DNA of 64,000 nt. Origin: Madurella fahalii. Lineage: Eukaryota > Ascomycota > Sordariomycetes > Sordariales. The DNA lies in contig CM056876.1 of NCBI GenBank assembly GCA_029876055.1, positions 5,022,001-5,086,000 on the forward strand, in the 5' to 3' direction. Within the stretch, counting starts at the first letter, position 1. Each line of letters starts with the position of its first letter. Of the stretch, positions 44,301 through 57,500 are shown one piece after another. The position numbers and the translations under genes were made by a program. A model generated the notes under the pieces. It searched no databases. It was given only the letters and a program-made list of their open reading frames with translations, and was not told where the DNA came from.

Positions 44301-47300
44301 TAGAGGCAGGCTTGACAAGGCTCGAGCGAGCCGAACCCAGCCTCCTACATAGAGATTGCCTCGACGAGGCCCAGGTAGGCTCGAAATTAGCGTCAGAACC
44401 AACCCACCATCGGTCCTTGGAGATCTGGCCCGACCTGGTAAGAAGACCGAAGCGCACAGCACTGACCCCTGGGACCCCGGTTTGGGGGGGGGGGAAACAA
44501 TGTGGGAGGATCCCCAACCCCCAGGCATAACTGACGGCGAAGGCCGTCCGACACATGGTTGCTGCCCAGTGTTTCCGTCGCCGGCTTTGAGCTGGCGGGT
44601 GCGCCTAGTAACGATCTTTCACCCGCCTCAAGCCCGTACCGGGTGACGGTGCATGGGGCCGATCAGTATCTCCCGTCTCGGACAGGTACCTGCTCGTACT
44701 GCGCTGTCTAGGGGGTCCTTCAGATGCAACGGCCCACTGCGAGGCTTCCCTCGATTCGGGAGGTCGAGCGGCCACACTATCCGCGTCTGCAAAACAAGCA
44801 TGGCGACAGCAAGGGTATCCGGTTCTATGCGGAGACGCGGTCGTCAAGCGCGGAAGATAAAATCCAGCAGAAGAAACAGGTCGGGCAGCAAAGGCGCAAC
44901 CGAGGGTGTGAATTCCGCAACCCGTCGGATGCCGAGCGACCATAGGCAAGCCACGGCGCCCAGGGCATCTACGCCAGGAAGGCAGGCTCAGAAGCGTGCG
45001 TGCCTTAGAACCGCGCATGCCGAGACAACAGCAGCAGTGGCTTGACTGGAACAGCAGACCGATAATTGAGCAGGAGCCGTGGGCACCCACTCTTGCGGAG
45101 ATGCGAGATTGGAGATGCTTAGTGCCTGACAAAGGCCGGCGAGCCGCGCTATGCATTCGCTAGCGGCAATGTCGATGAGATGGTGTGCTCAGTTCTCGCA
45201 CGTATGGCCGGCCTCGTCGACGGGGGAGCCGGTCGGGTGCGGAGCAAGCACTCGACAGGCTTGCCAAGGCACCTACTCGGCTAGAGCAGCCCGAATGTCG
45301 GCAGCGTTGCCGTGTTCTGGACCGCCGGTGGTCATAACGAAGAGAGAGAGGGAGAGAGTGAGTTTCAGTCGCGCTGCAGGAGCCATTTCTGGGCCGCTAT
45401 CTGGCTCGCTCTTCACACCCTTGGGGGTTGAGTTGCATCCCACCAATCGTCTCCCCGGAGATACAGATTGATCCCGCCAGCCCGACTCTGCTGTGACGTG
45501 GTAGCCGCTGAAGTCGACGATGGGCCTCAGTACGGGACTGCCCCCGACGTCAAGCCGCCCACCGATGAGGATCGGTCGCCGCTTCTTTCCGCAAGGCTTG
45601 CCTGTACCTAGGAAGCGGGCAACGATGCGGTCGAGCGGGCGGGTCGATTTCCAGGAAGCTCGCCGGAAGGGTGCCGTCTCGAGGCGGGCCCGGGAACCTG
45701 GGAGCGCGGGTGTTACGGCGAGCATGGGAGAGGTACGCAGAGGCAGGGAGTAGGTGGGCAGACAGGGGCGGTTGGTGCGGGCTGGTGTGAGTGTTGGACA
45801 TGGCGCAGGTCAACCCCATGCATAGATTTGAGCGTGCTGTATGTAGGGTTGATAGGGACCTCGACTGCGGCGGCCGGCAAGCATTCTTCTTTCTGAGCCC
45901 GTAATTGCATGATGGCTGCGTGACGGCACGACCCCCCTTTCCGCTTCCAACTTGTGCAGGACTGAAAATGCGAAACTGAGAGGCAGCGAGTGGGGGAGTT
46001 TGTCGATGGTCGAAGTGGGGCGCCGTCTACACTGCTCTAGTATGGTGTAGAGACTCCGCAAACCGATCGTTCCTACCCTAGCGCTGCAGTGGTGCTGTTG
46101 CACCTCGAAGCCCACCCTGGCCCACCATGATCCACCGCGGTCCACTTGTGATCCACCCCATGCTCCACAACGCGCCGCCCAAACAACAAACTGGTGGAAA
46201 GAGCTTGGCGTCTTGATCTCCGCTCCAGCCCGACTCCAACCCCAAACGGGCGTGGAAAGCGCTAGCATGCGACCGAAGACACTTGAGGACGACTTCGGGA
46301 CCGGCAGTGATCACATTGCAGCAAAGTCCGGGTTGCAGGGATGCCGTTGCTATCTTCGGGTTCATTTCCCGCCCTCTTCGCCATCGCCTCGCTTGCCCTG
46401 AAGTGCCACCCGGGGATTTCGCTGGCATCTCTTCCGAACCCGCTTGGCCCAGATCCCCTCTGGGTCGCGCTGCTATAGACAACTCGACGGGTGTCCTGGG
46501 AGGCTTGTCAATGCCTCTGCTTGGCGTCCCTTCGCAGCCGGCAGCTGTGTGCGGCGATGGGCAGATGTCGCGGATGGGTTCATGCAAGATACGAGCACTG
46601 ATTGACAGGCCGCTGAAGGGTGGAACAACGCTGCTTGACCCCAGATAGCCTCATGGCTCGGTCTGCCGGCGTTGCTCAGAGAGACCCTGAGTCCTGCGGA
46701 GAGCTGGGAGACGAGATGAGATGTCACATGGCACAAGATCTGGGAACCGCAGCGAGATGTGGTTAGTATGGAGGCGCCCACCGTGTCGCAGTCGCTTTGC
46801 GCCCAACGGCCGCGGCAGCGGTCCGACGACCGAACGAGACTTGCAGACTAGCAGGTACGGCAGCTTGTGGTACCTACGTTCTGCCTCCCGCGGCTACGGA
46901 TTGCTTGCTCCCGCATCAAGACGCCCAACAAACGGTCGGCCAGTTGAGGTGGACGCTCTGGTAGCAACGGGCCGGTCCGATTCGAACAACTTTCGAGCGT
47001 GGCCGTCCTGGGCTGCTCCCCATCCAGTGCCTCGCCGGGTCCGCAGGCGTGGATATGGGCATTATTGCACGGAACGACGGGGACAGAAGGTGCAGAGGTG
47101 CCCCCGGTATCATCTCGTGGAGGACAGGAAAGCAAAAGGCACTGTAATAGTGAAGGGCCGACTGGAATGTCCAAGGCCAAAAGCGTCGTGGCGCCTTCAA
47201 AGACTCGACCAATCGCCACGAAACGCTCACGCCGCGGAAGCCAGGTGCAACGGCCGAAAGGACATCACATCTGAAACAATGGAGCCAGCTACCCTCTTCT

Positions 47301-50300
47301 CGCCGCGGGGAGGCGTCACGTTGACGTCGGATTGGTGGCTGGCCCAAGGGGAGTACATTGATTCGAAGCATACGGGAACCTGCACAAACGAACCCTTTCC
47401 CGATCACCTACTCAATGGCCCATCAGCTCATATCCGTCATGCAGCAGCGAAACACGGGCAATCGCCGAGCTTCCCTCTCAGAAGGTGGCTGGACACCTTG
47501 GTCTCTCTCTAGACAACATCCTGTCCGGGAAATGACGGGCAAGGCCGGATACGAAACGAGCCTATTGGTTGTCCCCGCATGTACACCGTGGCGAGAAGAT
47601 GAGTCTGTACATCTCTCGCGAGGATGCCTGGCTGCCAAGAAATTCTCTCGTCGTCTTCCGGAGCCATCGCCAGCGACCCCGGGCTTCTCTTGACAGTGCG
47701 CGCTCTCGGCGACGGCCGTCTCCTTTGAGGCTCTCCAGAAACGTGTGGGTAGGTCCAGGCCTCCACTGGAATATTGCGACACGAGGAAGCTGCATGAGAT
47801 GGGTCTGGTGCGATGCTGAAGAACCGCTCACTTGCCGGCTCTCACGTGTCGAATGAAGGACCCGCTCGTCAGGTGGTACAATCCCGTATGGCCTTGTCTT
47901 GGTTTCCCTGCATGTCTTTGTCGGCCGTTACCGAATATGCTATAGGGCCGAAAGATGGAAGAGAAACGCAAAGGGCCCTCAGCTGAGGTCCGCCCTAGGA
48001 TTGCTGCGCCAGGTACCGGGTGAGACGGCTCTCTGCGTCTCATGGAAGCTCGTTGTTCGTAGTTTGAGTCGCGACAAGTCATTGGCAGGTCTGGGCCCCT
48101 TTCCCCACCTCCACCTCTTCGTCCAGGGACAGGGCCCGTTGGCTTCGCGACCAGACATGACGCTTTGTACTGGGCAGTACAAGAAGGGACAAGGGGGATG
48201 GCCGGCGAGGCCTGACTCCCTATCACCAGAGAGCCTGTCATGTGTCTGCAGTTATCCGTTGGAGAAGGGGTGGGGGGCTATCTCCTGGCCGGCGCAGATC
48301 CCTCTTCGCTCAAAACAGGTGTTTGTGGCCCGCATCCCACAGTAAGGGGCCCCGTTGCCGGCAGGGCACTTGCATGTTTGATGCATGGAAGACGAGACCG
48401 CAGAAACAGCAAGCATGCCGTTGGCTAGCTGTACTTTGCCATCTTCCACCTACTCTATCGAGACTGGGTCGTGGGGTACTCACGGCTGGCCCTCCAATCC
48501 ATCTTGAGCCAGGATCGAGCAAAAACCTAACAAGGCCGCAGTAACACTCGGCTCACTTCGCCCTGCCATGACAGGCAAGAAGGCAGATCTGTACCATTCC
48601 GTCAAAGAAGTACCTTTCGGTGCCGGAGGGGGCCGTGGCGAGCATCTGGCCGAGTTTTTTTGGCCGAGGCAGACCACCAGTCGGCAGGAATCCATTGACC
48701 TGCAATTCGAACGGCTTGCTGCTTTGCCTGTCCAGTGTAGTCCTTTATCCAACTCTGAGTTGGCCGTCGAGGACTTGATCGTCCACAAACCTACATGGGT
48801 AGCCCACGGGGGATGTCTCCCAGTGACTGGGCAATGACGCCGGAGGAGACGCAATCTAACACCCCTCCCAGCTCTTGCCCGACCGAATGAATCAAGGCTC
48901 TCCGTCGACTGCCTCTCTATTTAAGAGACTTGTGGCCATCCAGCTTTCGCCATATTCCCCTTTCTCGTGTTGTCATCTCAACCCTCTGCGCAACCTCACC
49001 TGTCGATACTAGGTTTTAAAGGACAGAAATTCCCTGTCTAGTTCACCCGCTCTCTTGCTGAGCCCTCCATCTCGTCTCCAAAGTGCTCGACACGCTAGGG
49101 TGAAGCCACATCCCCGACTCTTTCTGTACTACCTCATCTTGCCTTGCTAGTCCTCCGGCAAGCATCCCTATTGCTCCCCCGTCCGGTGCGAGCCTGTCCA
49201 GGCCACTACACCAAAGTGTCGACGACGTCGCCATTGACAGTAGCTTCATCTCAGGTTCTGCGAAAGGTGCACCGCGTGCTCGCGTTAACGCACACGGAGA
49301 CAGCCTAAAAGGAATCCGCTACCTGTCGTCACAACAATTACCGGCCTCTGGAACGACGCAAAACGACCCCGAGAGAAAAAGAAAGAAAAAGACAAAATAG
49401 TACTACTTCTACTGCTACTACTACTACTAATAATAAAAACACAAAAACGAATCGAAGTTGGCTATTTGTGTCTCCCCTGTCGTCGGGCGCTGCGGCTTGC
49501 CTCGAGAGGCTAGCATCTTACAACGGGAGCATCGCGAGAAGGATAACTTTTGAGGTAAGCAGAATCTTCGATCTTCATTGCTCTGCATGCACGCTTTCTG
49601 GCCTCTTCCGTCTGGACACTTCCCACGCGAGCTGTTGGCCGGTCCGTGATTGTGGATTCCGACTCCCCAACCGGGGGGGGGGCTGGATCAAGCAAAATTG
49701 GGCAAGCCACGATAGCCTGGGACGAATACGGGACCCGGCTCAACACGCTTCTACTTCAAATCTGCATGCTGGTGCAGTCCAGCGGACGACAAGGGCGTCA
49801 CAACGGGGGTTCGCGGACGCTAACAAGACCGACGCATCGGAATCGGGTTAATGCGACGTGTCTCGGAACGCGACTGAGCAACGGCTGGCGTTGTCTGTTG
49901 CCGGCCCCGAAGCGAGTGGCTGTCGTCGATCCTCAATCCCGTCCGGACGCTCCTATCGGCCTCGACATTTCGCGGACCAGTATGGTCGACCCACCTGACA
50001 GGTCGCTTTCACAGGAGCCCCATCACAACCGCTGGATGCCTTTGCTGTGTGTGTTTGCCTGTTTCGCTGACAGAGAATGGGATTCGCCAGGCCAAGAAAG
50101 CTAGCCTGCTCGTCGAGGTGCAGGGGATTGTAATTTGTGGCCTTGGCGCGACCGGGGTCCTTCTGGAGGTCAGTCAGCCAATCTCCTCGCTGAGATGCCT
50201 TCCTTGTCCCAAGACACGACGGAAGGCCATATGCACACTCGGGCAATTTGGGAAGGAGAAGCACACAGTTTCGGACGAGTCCTGCAAGACCCCTCGCCCG

Positions 50301-52766
50301 CGCCATCCAATCCCGCCTACACGCTGTCCGGCCATTTCTCAGCGCCTCGTTGGGGATCACGGCCAGTGTTCCAGTCCGCTGTACGGTGACGCCAGCGCAC
50401 TGTCGACTAGTGCCGCGGGCCCGGGCGGCAGACAGATCGGATCGCCATGTCTAGTCCTTGCAGCACAGTTGAGCTAACCATGGCCTCGAGCACATCTCAC
50501 AGGCGCGGTAAACGCTTTTCGAGTTTCTCGCCGGCAGCGACCCCTCGCTCCCGGCTGGAGCAGAGGAGCCTCGCATGAATCAGCAACTCCCAAAGGTAAA
50601 TACCGTTGCCTCATTTCCTTTCTAGCCATCCTTTGCATCTTTCCGTGCCATCGCCGTCGACAACGACCCGGAGCCTCCCCGCTGTTCCAGACAACGCCAA
50701 TTTATTCGCAATCAAACGTATAAATGCCGATGCCCTGGAGCGGCAACGAGAAGAACAAAGGCGGGGGACCCTGCAGTGGTGCGGGCAGGTCAAGGTCAGT
50801 GACAGCCTCGGAGCAACCCTCACAAACCCTGCACAATGTATTTTCGTTCTTTTGTCTCTGCCCTCGGCCGATGAGGCTGCACTCGTCGGCACCTGGACTC
50901 GGCGCCGTTTATCAGGCCGCTATTTTAGTTGAGCGCCCCGCCCTTTCCGATCGTCGGGCCAGGACCAGGGCCTCAGCGGAGCCTGGCGATGGCTCCGAAC
51001 GCCAGGGGTCTTTGTATCCATTGAGTCTGGATTCGAACAATTGCATCCAGTCCACCCTCCAAAAGGCCGTGCTCTGCTGTCATCGCCATAGGCTCCCTGG
51101 ACATGGCAAACGTCCGCTGCTGGGCGCCAATGCCAACGAAAGGGATTCCATGTGGTAGACGAGGGATGCGCGTCTTCAGAGTTGAAAGGGGGTGGGGGGA
51201 GGGGAGGATGGGATCTGTGTGCAACACACGCAAGGGCTGCATCCCGGATGCTCAAGCGCGCCTTTACAGTGCGGTCCCTCGCTGAGAGCTTCCTGCTGGA
51301 CGGCCGGCTCAAAGTGGGCTTGTTATGTACCCCTGCAGGTGCATCGGTACCTCATTGTACTGGATGTACAGTACATGCACATTTGTCTCAACGTTACAGT
51401 AATCCAGTTGGGCCCGCCAGAGAGGCAGCAGCAGGAAAACGGCATGAGCAGGAGGAGCAAACATTTTTTTTTTCCCTCGTCACTTTCACTCACTGCCTTA
51501 CGCATACGCTCCCCGGTCTTAGTCCCCATTCTGCGTCCTGTCTTTTCATTTGCCTCGCCCCCCACCGCTACTCTTACCCATTTTCACCCGCCGCGTCTCA
51601 GCTGTCCATCCAACCCCTCGAATGCTGAGGCCGGTCGACAATCTGCAGCTGCTGCTAACTCGATATTTATGCGCCACAGGTTTCGATTCACACCTCCACG
51701 CCCACTCCCCCGGCCTTGTCAGCTACAATACAAGTTATGCCCCCAGCACCGCGCTCCTCACCTTGAGAGGAGACCCCGTCGTTGCCGCAGGACTCCGGCC
51801 CCTCTTCTCCCATTCTCTGCTGACCTTGCTGCTCACGCTGTGATTCTTTGAGAACCCGGCTCGGTGCTGGAGCCAAGCGAGAGATCAGGTCAAAAGGGAA
51901 AAAAGGAAGGAAAAAAAAATAATAATAATAACATGGCAGCATTGCTCTAACAGGTGCGTTTCATAGGACTTTGTCGAGGCCTCGCCGCCTTCTGGTTCCG
52001 GGCTGGACTATCTCGATATACCAGCCCAAACTGACATGTGGTACGTAAAAACGCTCTCTCTTCTTATTGGTCTCTCTGGGCCCCTTGACGACGGAGAAAG
52101 CCAGGTTCTCAAATAGCTGGCCTTCCATCCGTACTTACACCCTTATTTTCCCTGCGTTATGCTCCCTTCAAGGACCCGCCCCGCGCCTTCAAGCCTCGGG
52201 ACACGCACCCTTCCTCCAAGATCCTAGAGTCACTGGGCAGCAAGTGCACTTATAAGCCCCAAACATCGCGCTGCGCAGCGGCCGAGATTCTTCCTCCCCT
52301 TCAGACATCTTGGATCGCCTGCCGCTGCTAGGTACTGTTTATCTCCCTTCGCATCGGTATTGCTGCCCTCGCCTCTCGGCGCGCCCTCGCCCATCGCTGC
52401 GGCGCGGGGACCATGGGTGCTTTCTCCAGCTCGGGAGGTACTACCTAGGATCGATCTCCTGTGAGCCTGGTTCCCGCATCCGTGCCGCATGCGCCATCCT
52501 CGCTCTTCGATGGCCACAAGATGTTGCGTCCTCTGCAAAACACCTGTGCGCCGGTGTTACGGCACACGTTGTACCGCCAACATCTGGGGTCGTACAAGGA
52601 CCGGCACGGAAACACAGTTGTGGGAGCCCAGGCCGGAGAGAGGCTACATGCTACCTCGCACCACCCACACGCCCCCCCCCCCCCCCTCCCCTGCTTTCTC
52701 CTACACGCCCCTCCTTCGCACCGTGCATGGCTCTGGCTGCGTGGATGCTGACCCGTATCGATGCAG
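41322..52766. other. 11.4-kb gene-poor region upstream of the vib-1-type gene
   Basis: No convincing gene. The last 3-4 kb, rich in C/T tracts, is probably promoter and long leader of the downstream NDT80-type gene. Candidates I could not support: minus-strand frames 44062-44556 (segment CPQINDGIIDAWSPLTLPGL) and 45273-45725 (segment RPILIGGRLDVGGSPVL), and plus-strand 48568-48837. None has a recognisable domain or workable splice structure. Simple repeats: G11 at 44484-44494, TAC-type repeats near 49400-49430, AAT-type repeats near 51919-51931 and C15 at 52672-52686. Confidence 0.4.
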
Positions 52767-54545
52767 CTTTACTCAGGGCTCCACAGGCTCATTGTCGACA
52801 ATAGAGACACACGCCCAGTCTTCCTCATATCTCAACCTGATCCCGCCGGTCCCCCAGCCGCCCGTCACGCCGTACACCCCCGAGGGCGGTCACTTTTATA
52901 CTCCCGCTCCCCCAGTCTTTCCTGCTCTGGATGTCAGACCTCGTCTGGGCCCCAAGTACGTCGCACTTACATCCCGTCGTTATGATCTCCCCGTGCCATG
53001 GCGCACTCGTTCTCCTCCAGCGCTTACAGCGGCAGCAGTAGCACCTCCGGCCGGGGCATGGCACATGCCGCTCGGCCCGCAGCATTGCCGCACCCAGGAA
53101 CACACTTGAGCGCCCGAGATCTCTATTCGTCGGCGACACCCGCTTTCAGGAGACCGGAACATCACGTCCAGAGGTCGCCTCCCTTCTCGGCTTTACGACG
53201 CCACAACCCCCTCTCGCCGACGAGCAGCCCGGCGCCGTACGGATCTCTCAGCATGGACAACGGCTACCCCGGGTCCAAGACCCAACAAAACATACCGCCC
53301 CTGGGCGCCATCGTCCTTCTCGGCCACCTCACGTACGCCGACTCACAGGCGACCGTGATCAAGATCGAAATCAATGGCCTGATAGACAAGGGCTTCTTCA
53401 TGGCCGACAACGACTGGACGTGCTACCGTCGCAACTACTTCTCGTGCGTCTGCTCGTACTCGCTATCGCCCTCGACGCACAACGCGCCCATACACTTCTC
53501 CCCCAACGGTTCCTCACAAGTGTACATCGTGTACGGTTTCGCCATGTGCATCTCGGCAGTCGTGTCGGACAATGACAACCACACCATCGAGCTGGTTCAG
53601 CACACGCCGAAGCGGGACAAGGGCCCGATCGCCAAGCCCGAGAAGGTCCGGCTGTCGGCAAAGGCCCCGCAGGCCAGCCATCACCCCCTGACCAGCCTCT
53701 ATGCGGGCCCCGACGGCAGTCTGGGGTCGTCGTCGAGGTACGAGCAGGGCTTTGGTCAGTCGTCGCAGCAGGGTTCGGCCCCGACCGAGCACACATTCGA
53801 ACGTATCCAGTTCAAGCAGGCGACGGCCAACAACGGAAAGAGGAGGGCCGCCCAGCAATACTACCACCTCCTTGTCGAGCTGTGGGCCGACGTCGGTCAG
53901 CAGCCTAACGGTGGAGAGCAGTGGGTCAAGGTGGCCTACCGGAAGTCGGCCAAGATGATTGTCCGCGGGCGCTCGCCGGGCCACTACCAGTCCGAGAGGA
54001 GAGGCAGCACGAGCAGCGGCCCCGGAGGCTCAGGTGGCGGCAGCATCGGCGGTGGCGGTTACTCGTCGGCCATTCTCGGCCCCAGCGAGTACTCGGCCAA
54101 TCCGTCGATGCTCGGCGGCGGTTACGGACAGACCTACGACCCGCGCCCCAACAGCTACGGGGGCACGCGCCACCACCACGAGCTGACGATGGAACCCATG
54201 ATCTCGGCCGAGGAGGTCAAGGCCATTACGGACACGAAGGGTTACCAGTACTACCCCGCGGCCATATACGAGGGCGAGCAGGACCCGAGACACCACCAGC
54301 AAGTCGAGCTGTTCTCCCACTCGCGCCACGACGCATCCGAGAGCGGCACGGCCACGCCGATGAGCGCGGCATTCGACCCTACCAAGGTCAAGCCCGAGAT
54401 GGAGAACGGGCTACCGAGCCTGTTTTACCACGGTGGGCCGTACTACTCGCAGCGCTGCGGCCGTTTCGAAGGGAAGACAACCTCGAACGGCCAGTACCCC
54501 ACCCTCATCCCGCCGCCATCGACATCGACCATGAGCATGTCCTAG
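52767..54545 (+). CDS. vib-1: NDT80/PhoG-like transcription factor of the VIB-1/XprG type (5' end unresolved)
   Basis: VIB-1/XprG proteins are p53-like regulators of extracellular proteases, starvation response, heterokaryon-incompatibility death and, in Neurospora, cellulase expression under glucose repression. A continuous frame with ATG at 52998 runs to 54545 (515 residues). The NDT80 DNA-binding domain spans about residues 95-325 of that frame, with LGHLTYADSQATVIKIEING, KGFFMADNDWTCYRRNYFSC, FERIQFKQATANNGKRRAAQQYY and KSAKMIVRGRSPGHY. The C-terminus, with FYHGGPYYSQRCGRFEG, is typical of this group. Sequence just upstream in another frame (LIPPVPQPPVTPYTPEGGHF, 52767-52955) looks coding and would splice in phase via a 65-nt intron 52956-53020; in that case ATG 52998 is intronic. 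I include it but could not find the first exon. Long gene-poor flanks surround the gene. Confidence 0.88.
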
Positions 54546-57500
54546 AGTGGCGTTGCTGCGTGTTACATATCTTTGTCCTGACCTGCGATGCATTACGGCC
54601 AAAGGGGAAAACAAAACAAATGGGAATAAATACGGATGGAGCAAAAAAGAAAAATCTACCGCGAGATCTGGGAAGATGGCATATCACGATTATCGCTTCG
54701 AAGCTTTCTTTATTTCGGGATTGCACAGTCTCGTTTAGACGGGCGGAAAGGGAGTCTGGCGCGAAGGAATTGGACCGGATTGATATGGCGCAAATGGGAC
54801 CTCGTCGAGAAGGCAAACGCACTGCGGATAATTTGTCGGGACTTGAGTAGGTCATTGATAGCGCGCGCTCGGTATCGGGGGGTGCACTACCCGGTAGTCC
54901 GGCCCCCGCCGACGCGATGGACCAGGGCAGAAAGGTTCTCATGGGAATTGGCTTCAAGGGACATGGACGGGAACAGATGGGTCAACACACGATAACATGA
55001 CATGGCAGGCAGCATTGCGAATACCCGGTGCATCGTTTGGTTCCCCTGTCAATCACAGACTACGTCTTTTTCTCGACTTTGCGTCGCGATGTCTTCTCCT
55101 TTTTTTTTTTCTCCTTCTCTCTTTCGTCGATGGAACAATGGAGGCGGCTTGACACGGAGCCCTCTTGTCACGGAGCTCGTCCACCGTCCCGACCGAAGTA
55201 CGGGAGCAAGAGTTTTGCAGTGGAGGGTTTGTGGGATCACGACACGCAGCAACGGGCAGGCCAACGGACGAACGGGAGGCGGCGGGCAAGGAAAGGCACT
55301 TGGCTTGGCTGGCAGCTTACAAGGACGGTGGTAGTCCTCCTCCTGATCGGCATTCCTTTCTTCCTTTTCCATCCTTTATCGCCGTAGGTTTTTTAATTTC
55401 TTTCCATGTACCCATTCGGACTCTCGTTTTGCGAGCTAGCTATCTAACGTTTTCTCTCCTTGGCCTATCAGTTCTCTTTGCCGCGTGAACCGTACCTTAT
55501 GTAACACCAGAACCTAATGCCAATGCAAGAATCAGGGGTTTCGAGTGGCAGGTGAGGCTGCACGGTCAGAGACTTGACAGGTTTGGCGCTTATTGGAGTG
55601 CTTGGCAGCCGCGCAATCTCGGAACCAGGCGTACTAAGCATGACACGTACAGTGCAGTCACGGTAGTACAGGGCGCATTGGAAGGCTTCCCTCACTGGTC
55701 TATTGCCGCTAAACTCGTCTCGACACCTGCCTCTGCCCATATTGGATCCTTCTCCCAGGGAATAACAGCATGGGGGGCGGGAACACAAAGCGGCTCTTCT
55801 GTGCAAGCTTGGTGTGGGTCGACATTCGTGTCAGACGCCCATTTGGGCCAATTCGGCCTGCCTCGCGTGCCAAACTCCGCGGAAGGTCCCGCCGATTGTG
55901 GCGCTCTTGTGTACCGCCAAGGACGGCATCGCCCTGCGCAGGTGCAGTAGCCTATCATCCCAAGTTACACCGAGCAGATCCCCCAAGTGTGGGTGCAAAC
56001 TTGACCAGAGAGCGAATTCGTTTCAATTTGCTCAGTCTGACCCAACGGCATTCTGGCGGGGGGCTTATGGCGCAGCCCGTCACAGATGCGGGAGGTGATG
56101 AAAAGGTGTTGCCTGGTTTGAGGCCTTTGCATTCTGACCCCGCAGTGTACGCTTTCCGTCCTGTGACAGGCACAGCGACTAATTCGGATTGATCAATCCC
56201 GAAACGTATGAGAAGGGGGGGTTGGGGAGAAGAGAAGGGAAAAAGAGAAAAAAAAAAAGAAAAAAAAAAAAAAGCCCCTGGTTTGACAGGACGGATAACG
56301 CATGCTGTGGTACGGATGTATACGCGAGCACGAGTGTCAATACAACAACGAGAAAGCGAACGGGGACGCTCCTGGCTGACACATCTCGCGGTACGCAAGC
56401 GTCGTAGCTTCAATACTGCAACGGAAAGAGGGGGGGTAAGCTGCAGCAGAAAACAATATGCGCACACACCAACCACGGCCACCGAAACGACGCAATAAAC
56501 GAGCACACGAAATCCGTCCAGGAAAATGGCCAAAATCTTACCTGCAGACCCTTGGACAGATGCCGGTCGCTCTGCCACACCCTCCGTTTCCTTCCCTTTC
56601 AATCGAGCCTGACCCAGCATCCAGCGTGACAGCGCTGCCTTCTTGGTTGTGTCACACCGCTTATCCGTCCCATCTGCCGAACTGCCCGGGCTGGGCCTGA
56701 AATGACTTGCATGAACCGGCCTGGCGCGGAGGCACCCATGGTGTCCAACAACCCACCCTCACCTTAATCTAGTTGTACGGTTGCACCGTCTCAATTCTCC
56801 TTACCTGTTGTTTCCATCGGTGCTCGCAACCCCGCGCGGGAGCCAACGCATCTCAGTCGGGCGGCCGAGGAATGGATGGAGCTAGGTAAGAACCCAACAG
56901 ATAGAGGAAGCGCGGGGCTGCGGCACAGGTGGGTACGGAAGGGCTCGTTGCTTACCCCCTGTGCTACAGCCAAACGTTTGCCGGGGGTTTGGGGAGAGGA
57001 GCGGGGTGGAGGCTTGTGGCCGCCTTTCGCTGCTCCTTGTGACCAAGACCGGTGGGTTTGTGCACCCGCCAGTCCCGGGAAACCGGTAAAAGGGGCCTGA
57101 GCGTCCCCCCGCAAAAACGGCCATTGGGAGACACAGCAGCATCGCCAGGCGTACATGTATGCTCCGGACCCCAAAGGACGCGGCCAAAACCAACGCAATC
57201 AAAATGGTCTCATTTGCTCGTTTGTCCCTGAAACGAGGCTGCCTCTGGGGCGGCAGAGACGAACGAAATCAGAGCGGAGCAGAGCGAGGCAAAGCGAGGC
57301 AGAGCGAGGCAGGCCAAGCCCGTCCAGGGACAACCCCCGACCAACTGACGGGCCCCGCAGCCGTTGCGAGCTGAGCACTGGCAGGACGGCGCTCGGATTC
57401 CGGTCGTACTGACCACGCGGCACATGCAGAGCCAGCGTTGCAGAGCTAGGTATGCACAAGAGCTCCATGGTACCCCAAACGTCTTCTCAGTGCGTGCTGT

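Noticed and set aside
46721..47512. 263-codon open frame on the plus strand
   Set aside because: Arg/Pro/Ser-rich composition without domains, and overlapping open frames on the other strand; consistent with chance in GC-rich DNA.
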